Assembly (NCBI RefSeq): GCF_943734655.1
Contig: NC_071354.1
Location: forward strand, 175,432,411 to 175,496,410
Length of the DNA stretch: 64,000 nucleotides
Direction of reading: 5' to 3'
Origin: Sabethes cyaneus
Lineage: Eukaryota; Arthropoda; Insecta; Diptera; Culicidae
The notes under the pieces are model-generated. The model was not told the origin of the DNA. It made no database searches and saw only the letters and a list, made by a program, of their open reading frames with translations. Each line of letters starts with the position of its first letter. Position 1 is the first letter of the stretch. Of the stretch, positions 28,628 to 40,194 are shown piece by piece. A program made the translations under genes and the position numbers.

Positions 28628-29649
28628 TATGGGTCATTCCATCTCAAACGTACACAAGGTTTGGATTCGACCATCAGCAATTTCAACCAAAGTTGGCATA
28701 ATTTTTCATTCCGACCTCACAACCATTTTCCCGAAGTTTTACGCCGATTGATCAATCCCCCTAGCAGTGGCGCTACTTCCTTTTTTACAGATTTTCTAAA
28801 AAGTCATTTTTCTGATTCAGAGATATTTATCTGAAACAGTTTGGTGTGAAGACATGCCAATATACTTTTTCTATGGGTTTTTGGCCGCGCAATCGAATGA
28901 TGTTATCAGTTTTTGTCTAATTTGTCACCATCATACTTTTTTTTGCAATTTAAAACGAAAAATGCGAATATCTCAAAACACCCCCAATTTTATTTTCAAA
29001 TAAATATGCTTAAAATATTCGCCAGAAAATTTTACATAAGAATTGTTACCGTTTGCACATTTTACCCCATATACCACACAGGAATAGCAACGCGAGAGAA
29101 CGGGTATACTGCTATTCAGCATGATTTGCGTCTATTTAATGTTGCTATAATTAGTCTAAGGTCCCGTCATTGGTAGTTTTTTGAATGATTTGTAATAAAT
29201 GATATTTGTATATTAGGAGATAGGGTTAAATTAGGCACTAAAATTAATAATCTACGATCTAAGGCTAGGATTAGAATAAGGAATAAAATTGTTAACACAC
29301 TAAACACAAAATATTGCTGGATCTGGGAAAGCGGAAACACCTGGATGGAATGAGCACTGGAAGGAGGGATGTCAGGGGTGCAAAAGGAGGTTGGAAAAGG
29401 GAGGAAGGGGCAGTTAGGTTAGAAACGATAGAAGCCTAAAAAGTAATACCATTCGTTGCTAAACCATCAAAGACTACAGAGAGGAAAAATTCTATAAGTA
29501 GTTATTGAAAAAGGAAAGATAGCGTATCGAAGGCAAAGAAGAGATACGAGTGAAGAAAGTTAAAGGAAAAACCGAAGATAAAAGTTAAGGACGAGTAAAA
29601 GTTAAGAGAATCAGGTATTACTGGCTTAAGTGAAGGAAAATTAAAGGCA

Positions 29650-29990
29650 GAAAATTATAGTTCCGTTTTGTTCCTCCCTCCCCAACCTCAAGCAGATTGC
29701 AGAACCACCAGACGCCACCACCGCCCGATTCGACACCGCCAGATCCAGCATCAGCCGGCCGACGAAAATGCGACGAAATTCGACGAGTGCGACGAAAATA
29801 GTCCTCTTCAACAACCCCACCGGCACCAGGAACAGCGGCGCCCGACGTGCTCGATGGCTCGACCAGGTCGAAAGCGATTTGCGACTTCTGAGACGACTAG
29901 GAAATTGGCGACGAGTGGCCCAAGACCGAGTTGAATGGAGCCGAGTGCTTGAAACACCACGAGCCACCCCGGCTTTATGCTGCTGAAGAA
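29650..29990 (+). pseudogene. RTE-like LINE, extreme C-terminal fragment
   Basis: One frame reads KIVLFNNPTGTRNSGARRAR, WLDQVESDLRLLRRLGNW and VLETPRATPALC, then stops, the same C-terminus seen in decayed form at 14030-14200. It is followed at once by (GAA)n, which probably represents the element's 3' simple-repeat tail. Everything upstream of about 100 residues is missing. Confidence 0.7.
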
Positions 29991-30042
29991 GAAGAAGAAA
30001 AAGAAGAAGAAGAAGAAGAAAAAGAAGAAGAAGAAGAAGAAG
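29983..30042 (+). repeat. (GAA/AAAAG)n purine tract
   Basis: Sixty bases of GAA with occasional AAAAAG, at the 3' end of the LINE fragment and touching the right end of the TGGGTCATTCC element. Confidence 0.9.
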
Positions 30043-30074
30043 TGTACGATTGAGATGGAATGACCCATATGTAT

Positions 30075-30116
30075 AATAAATAAATAAAAAAATAAATAAA
30101 TAAATAAATAAATGTA
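30075..30116 (+). repeat. (AAAT)n microsatellite
   Basis: AATAAATAAATAAAAAAATA-type tract of about 40 bp immediately outside the TIR element. Confidence 0.9.
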
Positions 30117-30160
30117 AACAAAGGTACATCCGTTCGAATCTTGCATTTAAAAAAATGCTA

Positions 30161-30836
30161 CACTGATAATAAAACTTGGTTTATAGTACGAAAACGAGCG
30201 TTTGCTTTACGAATTCTTTCGTTATTTTCTACCACGAAGTAGATTCGTAAAATCAATCGAATGTTTTGTACATAGTAACAAAGCTATATTCGTACGAATT
30301 ATTGCATTTTACAAAATGGTTCGTAGATTTTACGAATGCACGAAAAGGCTGTCGATAAAAATAATACTAGATTTCACTATTTTCCGATAGGTGTCAGTAT
30401 GCTACATTACCGACGCCTATCGAAAATTAGCGAAATCTTTATTGTCTCTGAAAAAAAGCTGATTTTATCGGGAATCGAACTGAACTCGTTTGTCATACTT
30501 CTTAACGAACAACCGATGACGCCGCAAACCACAGAACCACAGCTACTGCATACCAAGAAGGTCATAATTGCACAAGTCTATTTTCTCTTCGTACAATCTT
30601 CGCATCCCGTTTTCGTCGATAATGATGCCAGACAACAACCGTGCATCAAATGGGTTTTGATGCAAGACAGCTACGAATGTGCTCTCGTAAAAAATTCGAA
30701 CCATTCGTAATAACAACATTTGCGGTAGACAATAAGCCTACGAAAGTTTTTAAATGGTATGAAATTATTTGTACCAGCTACGAATATAGTTTTACGAATG
30801 TTTTTTCAAAAATAATACGAAATTATATTCTCAGTG
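30161..30836. mobile_element. CACTGA-ended TIR element, copy 1
   Basis: Ends CACTGATAATA and TATTCTCAGTG, with TA on both sides (30159-30160 and 30837-30838). The interior is full of TACGAAT/ATTCGTA motifs. On the minus strand, CAGTTCGATTCCCG near 30469-30483 resembles a Pol III B box, with a tRNA-like TGGTTCTGTGGTTTGCGGC upstream (30523-30541). So the element may contain a tRNA-derived promoter. No protein is seen. Confidence 0.7.
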
Positions 30837-30844
30837 TACGTGCG

Positions 30845-31795
30845 TTATACGAATGTACAAAAAAGCGCACGATAGCAATAGTATAATACCGACGCCTATT
30901 GGAAAATAGCGAAGTCATGATCGGGAAACGAAATTGCGCTTGTTTATTATATTTCTGTAAAAATAGCCGACAATGCCGTAAACCATGAAACCACCATAAC
31001 TATACGATTTAGTGCTTGCGTTGTGTTCTTCTATGAATTCTTCTATGAACTGCTAAGTAAAGTTGTAAAGCTAAATACCCAACCGATGGCACTTAGTAAC
31101 TTTCGTTTAAGCTTAAAAAATATCAATTTATGTTGCAAATCTCTATATTTGACATGTTCAAAACAGATTGGAATGTCCGTTTTCCTTTTATGGACCCTTG
31201 TGGTTCACAATAGGGCAACGATCAGGTCCATTATAGTAATTCCAGTGTATTTTGCATGGAGAGAACCCACAAGTGGCGCAATTTGGATGGACCCTTACTT
31301 GTTGAAAATGTGGACTTTAAGGCATTATTAATCAAAGGTAGCTAAATTTTCATAATCTTAAATGTATGTTATGTCTAGTACTTCCTGCTTTATGTCATAC
31401 ATCATCAGAAATAAGAACTAAAAGCTAATAAACGCCGAAATTGTACCCAGGGTCCATTAGAGGTAAAGCGTCTACTATAGGTTAACTTCCCCTATATGGA
31501 CGATTAAATGTACACTTCATATTTTCAATGATCCATTAGGTATGTTTTTTTTTAATATTCGCTGCCTGATCTCGACGAAGACGAAGCCAGGCAATACCTT
31601 AACTGCGTTCTGATGCAAAGTGTGCTACGAATGTGTTTTCGTACCAAATACGAACCATTCGTAAATCGTAATAATAACATTTTGCGGTACAAAGTAAACC
31701 TACGAATATTTTTAAATTGTATGAATTTTTTCTTATCAGCTACAAATTTAGTTTAACGATATTTTTTTTATCTACAAAATGCTAAATTATATTGT
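30845..31795. mobile_element. Degenerate third copy of the CACTGA element, split by other sequence
   Basis: 30845-31060 resembles the middle of copies 1 and 2 (ACGAATGTACAAAAAAGC, CCGACGCCTATTGG). 31605-31795 resembles their right part (TGCTACGAATGTG, AACCATTCGTAA, CCTACGAATATTTTTAAAT). About 540 unassigned bases lie between. Confidence 0.5.
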
Positions 31796-31799
31796 TCGT

Positions 31800-34700
31800 T
31801 CCAGACTGAGGCTACTCTTCATAGATTTTTGATTAGCTCAACTGAAAATGGGCATGATATTATCTGAACTGAGATGAGTTTTTTCTTGCGAGATCCGTCG
31901 CTAATTTGGTGTAATTAATGCATCATTATTCTACAATAAGCTGCCGTCCAATTGGAGTAATTCACATCTCTGCAGACTGTGCAAGCTGGAGACCTTCAAC
32001 ACCATTGGAAACAAATGATGGAAAGTCGTCTCGCGTAACATAAAGAAGTTGACAACTTCACTCGTAGGTACCTACATTACATTTCGGTCTGCTGCAGACG
32101 AGACGGGTTCTGACAATCGGCACGGAACGTTGGCTGAAGCTCAATCCACCGTCGAAGCTTCATGTGGTGATTCTTTGGTGTGTGGCAGACTGGCAGTAGT
32201 GGTGCGCTCCCATTCTGACTATGTACAAGTCTCCCACTGAATTGCATCGAATCTTTATCCACGGGGTGGTATCAGGATAAAAGCATGGTTGGAACGGACG
32301 AGCTCAGACATGGTTCCGACCGACTGGCGAATGGACAGGAAACACGTTACCGCTCTTCGAATGACGCATGTTGGGTAGGGGGGAAGGGATGTGATAGGTA
32401 GGTTGGCGTTATATGAAAAATCTAGGTCATCTTAAATGCGATCATGAAACGCGCGCTGGCTGTCAGACTCGAGCACGTCCAAATTTCTATGGGTGCAGTA
32501 ATGCAAGCACCGTTTGCGAATCTCTAAACCAACACGACCACCAGTGAGTGTAGCCCAAATACTGAGATTCACTGTGTTTGCAGTTTTGAAAGATCTGGTG
32601 TCAGAGGAGCTACAACACAACGAAGAATGATGACGCTTCAATCAGCTTGCACATGTTCTGGTGAAGAGATCTTTATATTTATGGGGATGTACTTCCATCG
32701 TCGTGTGTTCGTATGAGGGCAACACGTAAATCAAAAGTACTGCTCGTTTGAGCATAATTCAGAAAAGTTGGTAGCCGTTTTTGCTGTTTCAAACCGCATT
32801 TATATCCTTCGTAATACTTTTCCCTCGAATCTGAAAGACGCTGTGCGCTGGGTTGCGGTTCAAAAGATGAAAGTCTACCGAGGGTGAAAGATCCGAAAGT
32901 AGAGCAAGGTAAAATTTTGCTGCAACTGCAGCAGCCAGCAGCGCATAAGCGAACCTATGTGTTTGGATAGAAAAGTTTTTAGCAGAATTAATTAGTGCAC
33001 AAAGTTAAATTGCAGTTTTGTGTAAAGCTACACAGGGTACACAGAAAAGAAATTTTTGTCAGGTTCCTATACCTATATCAAGAATGCTTTTGAGTCTATG
33101 ATTACAGAAAAGATAGGATAGAATTAATTTATTTCGCATTAAGAATCTTATCGGATTCTGCGGCTTGATTTCTGTTAATATCAAAGATAATGAACACACT
33201 ACATGACAAATCATAACCTAGCATGATAAAGTACAGATACATATCTTTTGGTATCGAACAAAAGTTAGTGAAAATAGAGCCATAAGTCTAAATCACAATC
33301 GTTGATTTTGTTGGATTATATCTGCTTACACTTTCAAGCGGAGTGTAATACATTTTTGACGGTGGTAAAAAGGTTGCTTGGAATTCTATAGAGGGCTTAA
33401 CAATTGGTGCACCATTATGAAACACGCTTATTTGCATATTTGTAACCAAAAAAACTAGTATAAAATCCCAGAGAAGGTTCATTTTTGCTACATATTTTAC
33501 TATCCGTCTGTAGTTCAAAAATTACCATGCTTAAGTACAAACATGCAAGGCGAAAGCATCTCGATTTTTATCCCTTCGGATGGAAATCCCACCCGCCCGG
33601 TGCAATTTGAGTTTAACTGGCGAGTTCTCCTTAATTAAATGGATATGAAATTCAGTGCACCACAACAACTACCCACCCGGGCGAAAAAGAAAGCTCCGCT
33701 GAAACACTCGAGCGGGCTGCTGCTACCTACTTGGGAACCAAATGATACTTTCAATTCATAAAGATTTGCTGCTAACCAAACTGCTGCTTCTTCTAGCCAT
33801 TGGCATCCAGAGAAAAAAGTACGCCGAGTGGGGATTTGCAACGTTTCTATTGAATTTTCATTTCCAATTTGTGTAATGGAAAGCACAGAAGCAAAGCGAG
33901 AGTAAGTGGCTTTTTCATTCCGGAGCATTTACTGTTTTTACCATGCTGGGTGGTTGCTCGCCGCTTGCTCAAAGAAAAATATAATACTCGAGTTATCCCT
34001 TGGCGAGGACTGTAAAGTATTTATTAGAAATTGAATATACGTTGTTTTGTTACACCCCGTTTGATGTTATACGAGCGGAGCAGACGTGTTTGCACAAGAA
34101 TTACTGCGCTCGGAGCAGAGCTTTTTAGTTTGCCACCGAACGTTTTTTTCGTTGTTAAAGAGCTCAATTCAATTTGAATATTCATTTAGATAATGCGTTC
34201 TGAGACATGCGTTGTTACGATAGTTATTAAGTGATTAGCTGTATCAAAGACGGCATAAATTTTTGTTGTAACTTATTTTTTCAGGGAATAACTGTAGAAC
34301 TGTGCCTGATGCAATACAAAGAAATATTGCTGTCAGGCTGCTTGTTACCTATTTGCCTAATTGAATAATTCCAAGGCCAAGGTCACTTCTGCTCCTGTTG
34401 CACCTTTGTTGCAATAAATTGGATCACTGCGTCCCTATCAGTCGCAGTTTCATGTCGAAACAATGATTTTAACAGAAAAAAAGCGGATACCACTTGACGG
34501 CAACTTGTCACGACAGCAGCGCCAGCCAGCGATAGGGATTCGGTATATAATATGTACCGAAGCAGGTATTGAAGAAAAAGCAAAATCGGTAGAATTTGCA
34601 GCTGCCGGCAGCGGAGCATGAATGAATGGATGAATGAATTGCGCTGCACGAGGAAAACCTTGACCCAATTCCACTGCAACCGAAGCGCATTTCCAACTGG

Positions 34701-35106
34701 GATCGCCTGCACAAGTATATATTAGAAAATTCATGGACACGGTTAAGGTTAACACTAATCCACCAGTGCGTCCTTGCTTTGTTGCGCCATGATGACGCTG
34801 CTGATGGCGATAAAAGAAAACCGGATCGGATCGGACCGGCTCTGGCCATTGTTTGTTTCTCGCAGTGAACCGGCGAAAAAGTAGCTTGGAAAGTATGGGG
34901 CCCGGTAGTGCTATTTGTTACAGAAGGTAGCGAGCAAAATTGGGATATTCGTCTACCGGCATTAATATATAATGTTCTTAATGACTTAAGTTTAGATTCG
35001 TTTTCAATACATTTTTTCAAATAATTTTTCATAACGATAGAAATTGTAGAGACAAGTAATGAAATAAAGGTATTCATAGTATCTCCAGGGCGAGACAAGA
35101 CACGAA
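31800..35106. other. Unassigned DNA
   Basis: Open frames up to 196 codons (minus, 34508-35098) have no recognisable fold, signal peptide or repeat. No element ends found. Confidence 0.5.
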
Positions 35107-35773
35107 CACTGATAATAAAACTTGGTTTATAGTACGAAAACGAACGTTTGATTTACGAATTCCTTCGTTGTTTTCTACCACGAAGTAGATTCGTAACATC
35201 AGTACTGAATGTTTCGTACATATGCACAAAGCTAATTATTGCATTTTTCAAAATGATTCGTAGATTTTACGAATGTACGAAAAAGCTCACGACAAAAATA
35301 ATACTAGATTTTACTATTTTCCGATAGGTGTCAGTATTCTAAATTACCGACACCTATCGACAAATAGCGAAATCTCTTTTATCTCCGAAAAAACCGATTT
35401 TATCGGGAATCGAACTGAGCTCGTTTGTCATACTTCTTTACGAGCAGCCGACGACGCCGCAAACCACAGAACCACAGCTACTGCATACCAAGCAGGTCAT
35501 AATTGCACAAGTCTATTTTCGTTTCATACAATCTTCGCAACCCGTATTCGTCGATAACGCTGCCAGACCGTGCGTCAAATGGGTTTTGATGCAAGACAGC
35601 TACGAATGTGCTCTCGTAGAAAATACCAACCATTTGTAATTGCAACATTTGCGGTTGACAATAAGCCTACGAACGTTTTTAAATGGTATGAAATTATTTT
35701 TATCACCTACGAATATAGTTCTACAAATGTTTTTTCAAAAAAAAAAAAAAAATACGAAATTATATTCTCAGTG
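35107..35773. mobile_element. CACTGA-ended TIR element, copy 2
   Basis: 667 bp, same order and orientation as copy 1, with scattered differences and an A-run at 35739. No TA duplication is visible here (flanks GAA and AAG). The tRNA-like box on the minus strand is conserved (GGGAATCGAACTGAGCTC on plus, near 35405-35422). Confidence 0.7.
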
Positions 35774-36034
35774 AAGCGGATAGAGCGGAAATTTAGAAAA
35801 AGAATTACATACAAGACGGCCTGTAATTTTGAGCATTCTATTCTTTCTGCTTTCACTCTGCCTCATAACGATTATTACTTCGAAACATGCAAGCATGATT
35901 GTTACTACATAATATATATGATGATGCAAGACTATAAGAAGTTTTTACGGTTCCCGATCAGAAGGACCTAACAAAATCATAACAGGCTATGTTATTTTAT
36001 TGTTAATTTTTCTTACAATGGTCGTTATAACGGA

Positions 36035-36250
36035 TTACTTACGAATGACCGAAACACAAATGGCCGAAATTCAAACGAATAATATAACAAATGGTATAGT
36101 AGATCTAATGGCCGATTCACAAATGGCCGAAGCACGAATAGCCGAATCACAAATGGACGAAGCACGAATAGCCGAATCGCAAATGGACGAAGCTCGAATG
36201 GCCGAATCACAAATGACCGAAATACACATGGCCGAGTTACGAAGAGTTGA
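36035..36250 (+). repeat. Minisatellite of ATGGCCGAAxCAC-type units
   Basis: About 14-15-bp units such as AATGGCCGAATCAC and AATGGACGAAGCAC repeat about a dozen times. A conceptual reading gives MAESQMDEAR-type repeats, but this is a repeat artefact. It shares its wording with the repeat immediately downstream. Confidence 0.7.
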
Positions 36251-36306
36251 ATGTCATAGAGAATATTCGCGGCCTTCGATCTAATGAAATGTTGGGTATA
36301 TGCTAT

Positions 36307-37099
36307 CGTTACTCGCCTCCGCTTGTTCGCACTAAACTAAGGGCTGATCCCTACTGGACAGTATAACTAAGAAAATGCATGCACCTAAATAGAGGGGATT
36401 TCTGCGGGGAGGTTGCGGGGAGTGGCCGACGCTTCCGATGGCGGGTCACCGGTGAACTCTCGCAGCCGGCGGCCGTTTCGCACGGGCTAGTACCGACAAG
36501 CCGATATTCAAATGACCGAATTTCATCGTTTATCACAGAAGGCCGAAAATATATCTTGCCGAACCCTTATTTTGCTAAGTCTTGAAAGGCTCAACATGAA
36601 AAGTCGAGTTTTCGCGGAATACCCAAATCACTATTCAATATTAAAACATGAATTTGAATTTGAATTGAATTTAACAGTTAACAAAGTAGTTAAGTAGTAA
36701 GTAGTTAACAAATAACTTTATTCAAACGAAAAACAACATAAGCAACTATTTACCACAAAAACAAACATGCTTCAAGAATGTCTTTATTTAGCACTCAATA
36801 AGAGCGCAACTGCGTGAACAAAATTTTTGTTGCTTATTTTGTGAGCATTTACAAATTTTGAATAGATTTTTTCATCTAGTTGGTGTGTCAGTAGCAAAGT
36901 TTTCCTAGATGGTTTAGGGCGAAACGACCGCAGGCCGCGAGTGTTCGCCGGTGACTTGCTGTCGGAAGCGCCGGCCACTGCGGGGGGCAGCCCCCCTCCC
37001 CGCAGAACTACTTCTTTTTAGGCGCATGCAATTTTCTAGGTATACTAACTAGTAGGGATTTTCCTCTAGTTGAGTCCGAACGAGCGGTAGCGAGTAAGG
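36307..37099. mobile_element. Fold-back element with about 175-bp inverted ends
   Basis: The left arm 36307-36480 and right arm 36915-37099 are inverted relatives. Both read TTACTCGC, a variable CCGCT(C/T)GTTCG, ATCCCTACT, GCATGC, TTCTGCGGGGAG and CGCTTCCGA. The interior 36488-36880 matches the repeat at 15757-16187. The arms also match the central module of the mini-me-like copies (38995-39140 and, inverted, 55830-55960), so these families share a part. Confidence 0.65.
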
Positions 37100-37784
37100 A
37101 AAGCATATAAGGACTGTATCGAAAAGTAATTAGCAACTTTTAAAATGATTTTACTCAAAAATGGGTGAAGTAATTTTTATGTGTGTGAAAGCAAAAGTTT
37201 GTTTAAATCTCGTAAAAAAGTTGTGCAATCGATTTGTTTGTTTTTGTTTTCCCACTCAACATAACTCAAATTTGGGCTTAGTTGGGAATGTCTCCGTTTT
37301 GGCAAACTGGCGCTTTTTGACGAAAGAAGGGGAATTCCCCATAAAAAATACTTGCTACTTTGAGGGATACCCATGTTGCTATTTGATATTTGCGAATGTC
37401 GATCATAGATGGTGAGATGATCCTATGATCATTATTGGTGGTGACTTTAAATTAACAAACTGCACAAAATGTGTAAATATTCATTCCCGCTTAGTTCATG
37501 GTTAATTGCAATTTTATTTTGAAAATTTTGGAATATATTGCGAAAACTGCGGATTGAAAATTAACACGAATAGGTGTTCACTGTAATGACGTTCACTAGA
37601 AAAGCTAATCCCGTGAACTTTAATTATGTACTTATTTTCGTTAAATTAGCATCATGATGAATGAAGAGTATATTCATAAGGTCTATTTTTTCCTTGTTGG
37701 GTACATTTTCCACTTTTCGTAAGGTCTAAGGGTAACATTCGATCGCTCGCTTTCCTTCATTAGACACATTTAACACATCACAAA

Positions 37785-37862
37785 CAAGATCGAACCCGAC
37801 GTTTCCAGTTTAAGAACTAGCTGATCACTAACTACTGAGCCACAAGCGAGGAGCCAGGAAGC
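37785..37862 (-). repeat. tRNA-like sequence, probable SINE head
   Basis: On the minus strand TGTGGCTCAGTAGTTAGTG resembles an A box and TCGGGTTCGATC a B box about 40 nt later. A full cloverleaf with paired acceptor and T stems cannot be drawn, so this is a tRNA-derived repeat and not a working tRNA gene. Confidence 0.45.
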
Positions 37863-38327
37863 GCAAGCGAAAGTGTTCAAAATATTACTAGGTGTTATTT
37901 CAAGTAAACAAAGAGATAATTTTGATAATTTGAAACTTAAAACTTTCATGTCGCTAAATTTTGGATAAAGTCTTATTGAAAAATTATATATCGGAGTGGT
38001 TTGTACTAAATTAATGTCTAACAAATGAGGCGTTACAGTTATTTTTAAAAAATTTCATCACCCGTATGATCAGTAAAGTTTGAAAACAGCACTGAACAAG
38101 GCAGCTCCATCAACGGGTATGGAAATGAGGGCGTAAGGGTTGCTTTTCAAATTGCTGTGCGGACTTCTGCATATGGCACATGTTTAAAAATCGAATGTTT
38201 TCATTTTTTTAAATTACTGTAGTAGCAATTGTTGAACAAGTCTCGAAATAGGAATGGTGAAACTCACAATATTACCTGCAGATATGATTGAAGCTTGTTA
38301 TAATAAAATTTTGGGTTTATATATTTA

Positions 38328-40194
38328 CTAGCTGACCCGACAAACTTCGTATTGCCACAAATTAACCTGTGTTGTACATAAATCATGAATCTCGGATGAT
38401 CTTTGTCACAATCTCGAGTTTTGCAAGTTTCTGAGGAGTTCAACCTTAGATGATTTATTTTGGCAGTTACGTAATTATGAAAGCATCCCAGGTAACCAAT
38501 AAGCATCACCAATGCTATTCAAATGTAGGCCAATAAGCATTTAAGTCGCCTGAAATGCTACTTAAATGCTATTTTGGCAAAATATACAGCTACTTTACTG
38601 ATAACCTTCTTATAGTGCTGACAATGCTAATTTACAGCTAACTACCGACACGAAGAATTTGAATACAATTTTGGATGCCAATTTACAACACCTATGCAGT
38701 CAAAAAGCTAATATACAAGAACGTGCATTATAAAATGCCAGATACGCTTATTTGCTGCTTATGTTAATGCTTATTAGTTACCAGGAATGGGTAGTTTAAT
38801 ATACAAATTTGCAATTTTTCCTCATAGTAAAGTACAAAACAACTCCCCTGTCCTTTCATTGCATAACCAGAAAGCGGATAGTAATATTCGCCATGATTGT
38901 ACAACATTTCGCCGAATATCATTTTGCGAAACACCTTAAGCGGAATGTACCATTTCACAGAAAACTTTTTTGTGGAAAGTACCATTTCGCGATCCTCTCC
39001 TTACTCGCTATCGCTCGTTCCAGGAAACTCAGGTAGACCTAGGAAAACAAATAAACCTAGACAGTAGTGATTTCTGCGGGGAGTTGCCCCCCCCAGTGGG
39101 CGGCGCTTCCGACGGCGGGTCACCGGCAACACTCGCGGCCGTCTCGTCCTGAATGATCTAGTGTTACTATAGATAGTTTTTCTGGTCTTGTTATTGACTA
39201 ATGTTTTATGGAAGAGTCTCGAATTTCTCGAGTTCGATTAGTTTTTGAGTTTCGCAAAAATTTCTGTTTTATTTGTATGAGAGTCCATATCCCCCTACCA
39301 CTGGGATGAGAGGTTTCTAACTTTTATAAAATAAATTCAAGACTCCAAAATCTCCCACATGCCAAATTTGGTTCCATTTGCTTGATTAGTTCTCGAATTA
39401 TGAGGAAATTTGTATTTCATTTGTGTAGAAGCCCCCCGTCTTAAAGTTGGGAGGTGTCCTTATTCACCAAAGAAAACATTTTTGTCTCCAGAAACCTCCA
39501 CATGCCAAATTTGGTTCTATTTCCTTGATTAGTTCTCAAGTTATAACGAAATTTGAATTTCATTTGTATGGGAGCCCACCTCTTAAAAGGGGAAGGGGTC
39601 GTAATTCACCATAGAAAAACTTTCTACTATACAAAACTCCCACATGCCAAATTTAGATCCATTTGCTTGATTAGTTCTCGAGATAAGAGGAAATTTGTTT
39701 TTCATTTGTATAGGAGCCCCCCTCCTAAAGACGGGAGGGGTCCTAATTCACCATAGAAAATATTCTTGCCCTCGAAAACCTTCACATGCCAAATTTGGTT
39801 CCATTGGCTTGATTAGCTCTCGAGTTATGAGGAAATTTGTATTTCATTTGTATGGAAGCCTCCCCTCTTAAAGGGGAGAGGAGTCATAATTCCCTTCTAA
39901 AGAGGGGAGCGGTCTCAATTTACCATAGAATAAATTCTTGTCACCAAAAACAGCCACATGCCAAATTTTGTTCTATTTGTTTGATTAGTTCTCGAGTTAT
40001 GCAGAAATTTGTGTTTCATTTGTATGGGAGCCCCCCTCTTAGTGGGGGGAGGGGTCTCTAACCATCACTAAAACCTTTCCTGGCCTCAAAAACTTCTACA
40101 TGCAAATTTTCACGCCAATTGGTTCAGTAATTTTTGATTCTATAAGGAACATCCCGACAGACAGACAGACAGAAATCCATTTTTATATATAAGA
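38328..40194 (+). mobile_element. Mini-me/Helitron-like repeat, copy B (fullest copy)
   Basis: Starts CTAGCTGACCCGACAAACTT and runs through a start module to 38455. After a nested MITE (38488-38785) come GCGAAATGGTAC-type units, the GC-rich module at 39060-39150, six tandem monomers (39210-40060), GGTTCAGTAATTTTTGATTC, a GACA run (40156-40172) and GAAATCCATTTTTATATATA. No protein is encoded. It serves as the reference layout for the other copies. Confidence 0.75.
38488..38785. mobile_element. MITE nested in copy B (CCAGGTAACCAATAAGCAT ends)
   Basis: The left end CCAGGTAACCAATAAGCAT and the reverse complement of the right end, CCTGGTAACTAATAAGCAT, are inverted repeats. Copy C lacks this block at the equivalent point (between GGAGTTC and ATGGGTGTTTTAATATAC), an empty-site comparison. 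The interior is rich in AATGCTA. Confidence 0.7.

Larger units (their letters stand above)
28630..30067. mobile_element. TIR element (TGGGTCATTCC ends) with TA target, holding LINE sequence
   Basis: TGGGTCATTCCATCTCAA at the left and its reverse complement at the right match at 26 of 27 positions including TA on each side (28628-28629 and 30068-30069). The 1.44-kb interior includes the 3' end of an RTE-like LINE and a purine tract directly against the right end. The middle, 28.9-29.6 kb, has no recognised gene. Confidence 0.65.

Noticed and set aside
34508..35098. 196-codon minus-strand frame
   Set aside because: No domain, signal peptide or family resemblance, low-complexity Ser/Cys stretches, and overlapping frames of similar length. 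Not supportable as a gene.
36000..36284. 94-codon frame with MAESQMDEAR repeats
   Set aside because: It reflects a minisatellite of ATGGCCGAA-type units.
37785..37862. Possible functional tRNA gene
   Set aside because: A and B boxes are present, but acceptor and T-arm pairing fail and no terminator is adjacent. SINE origin is more likely.
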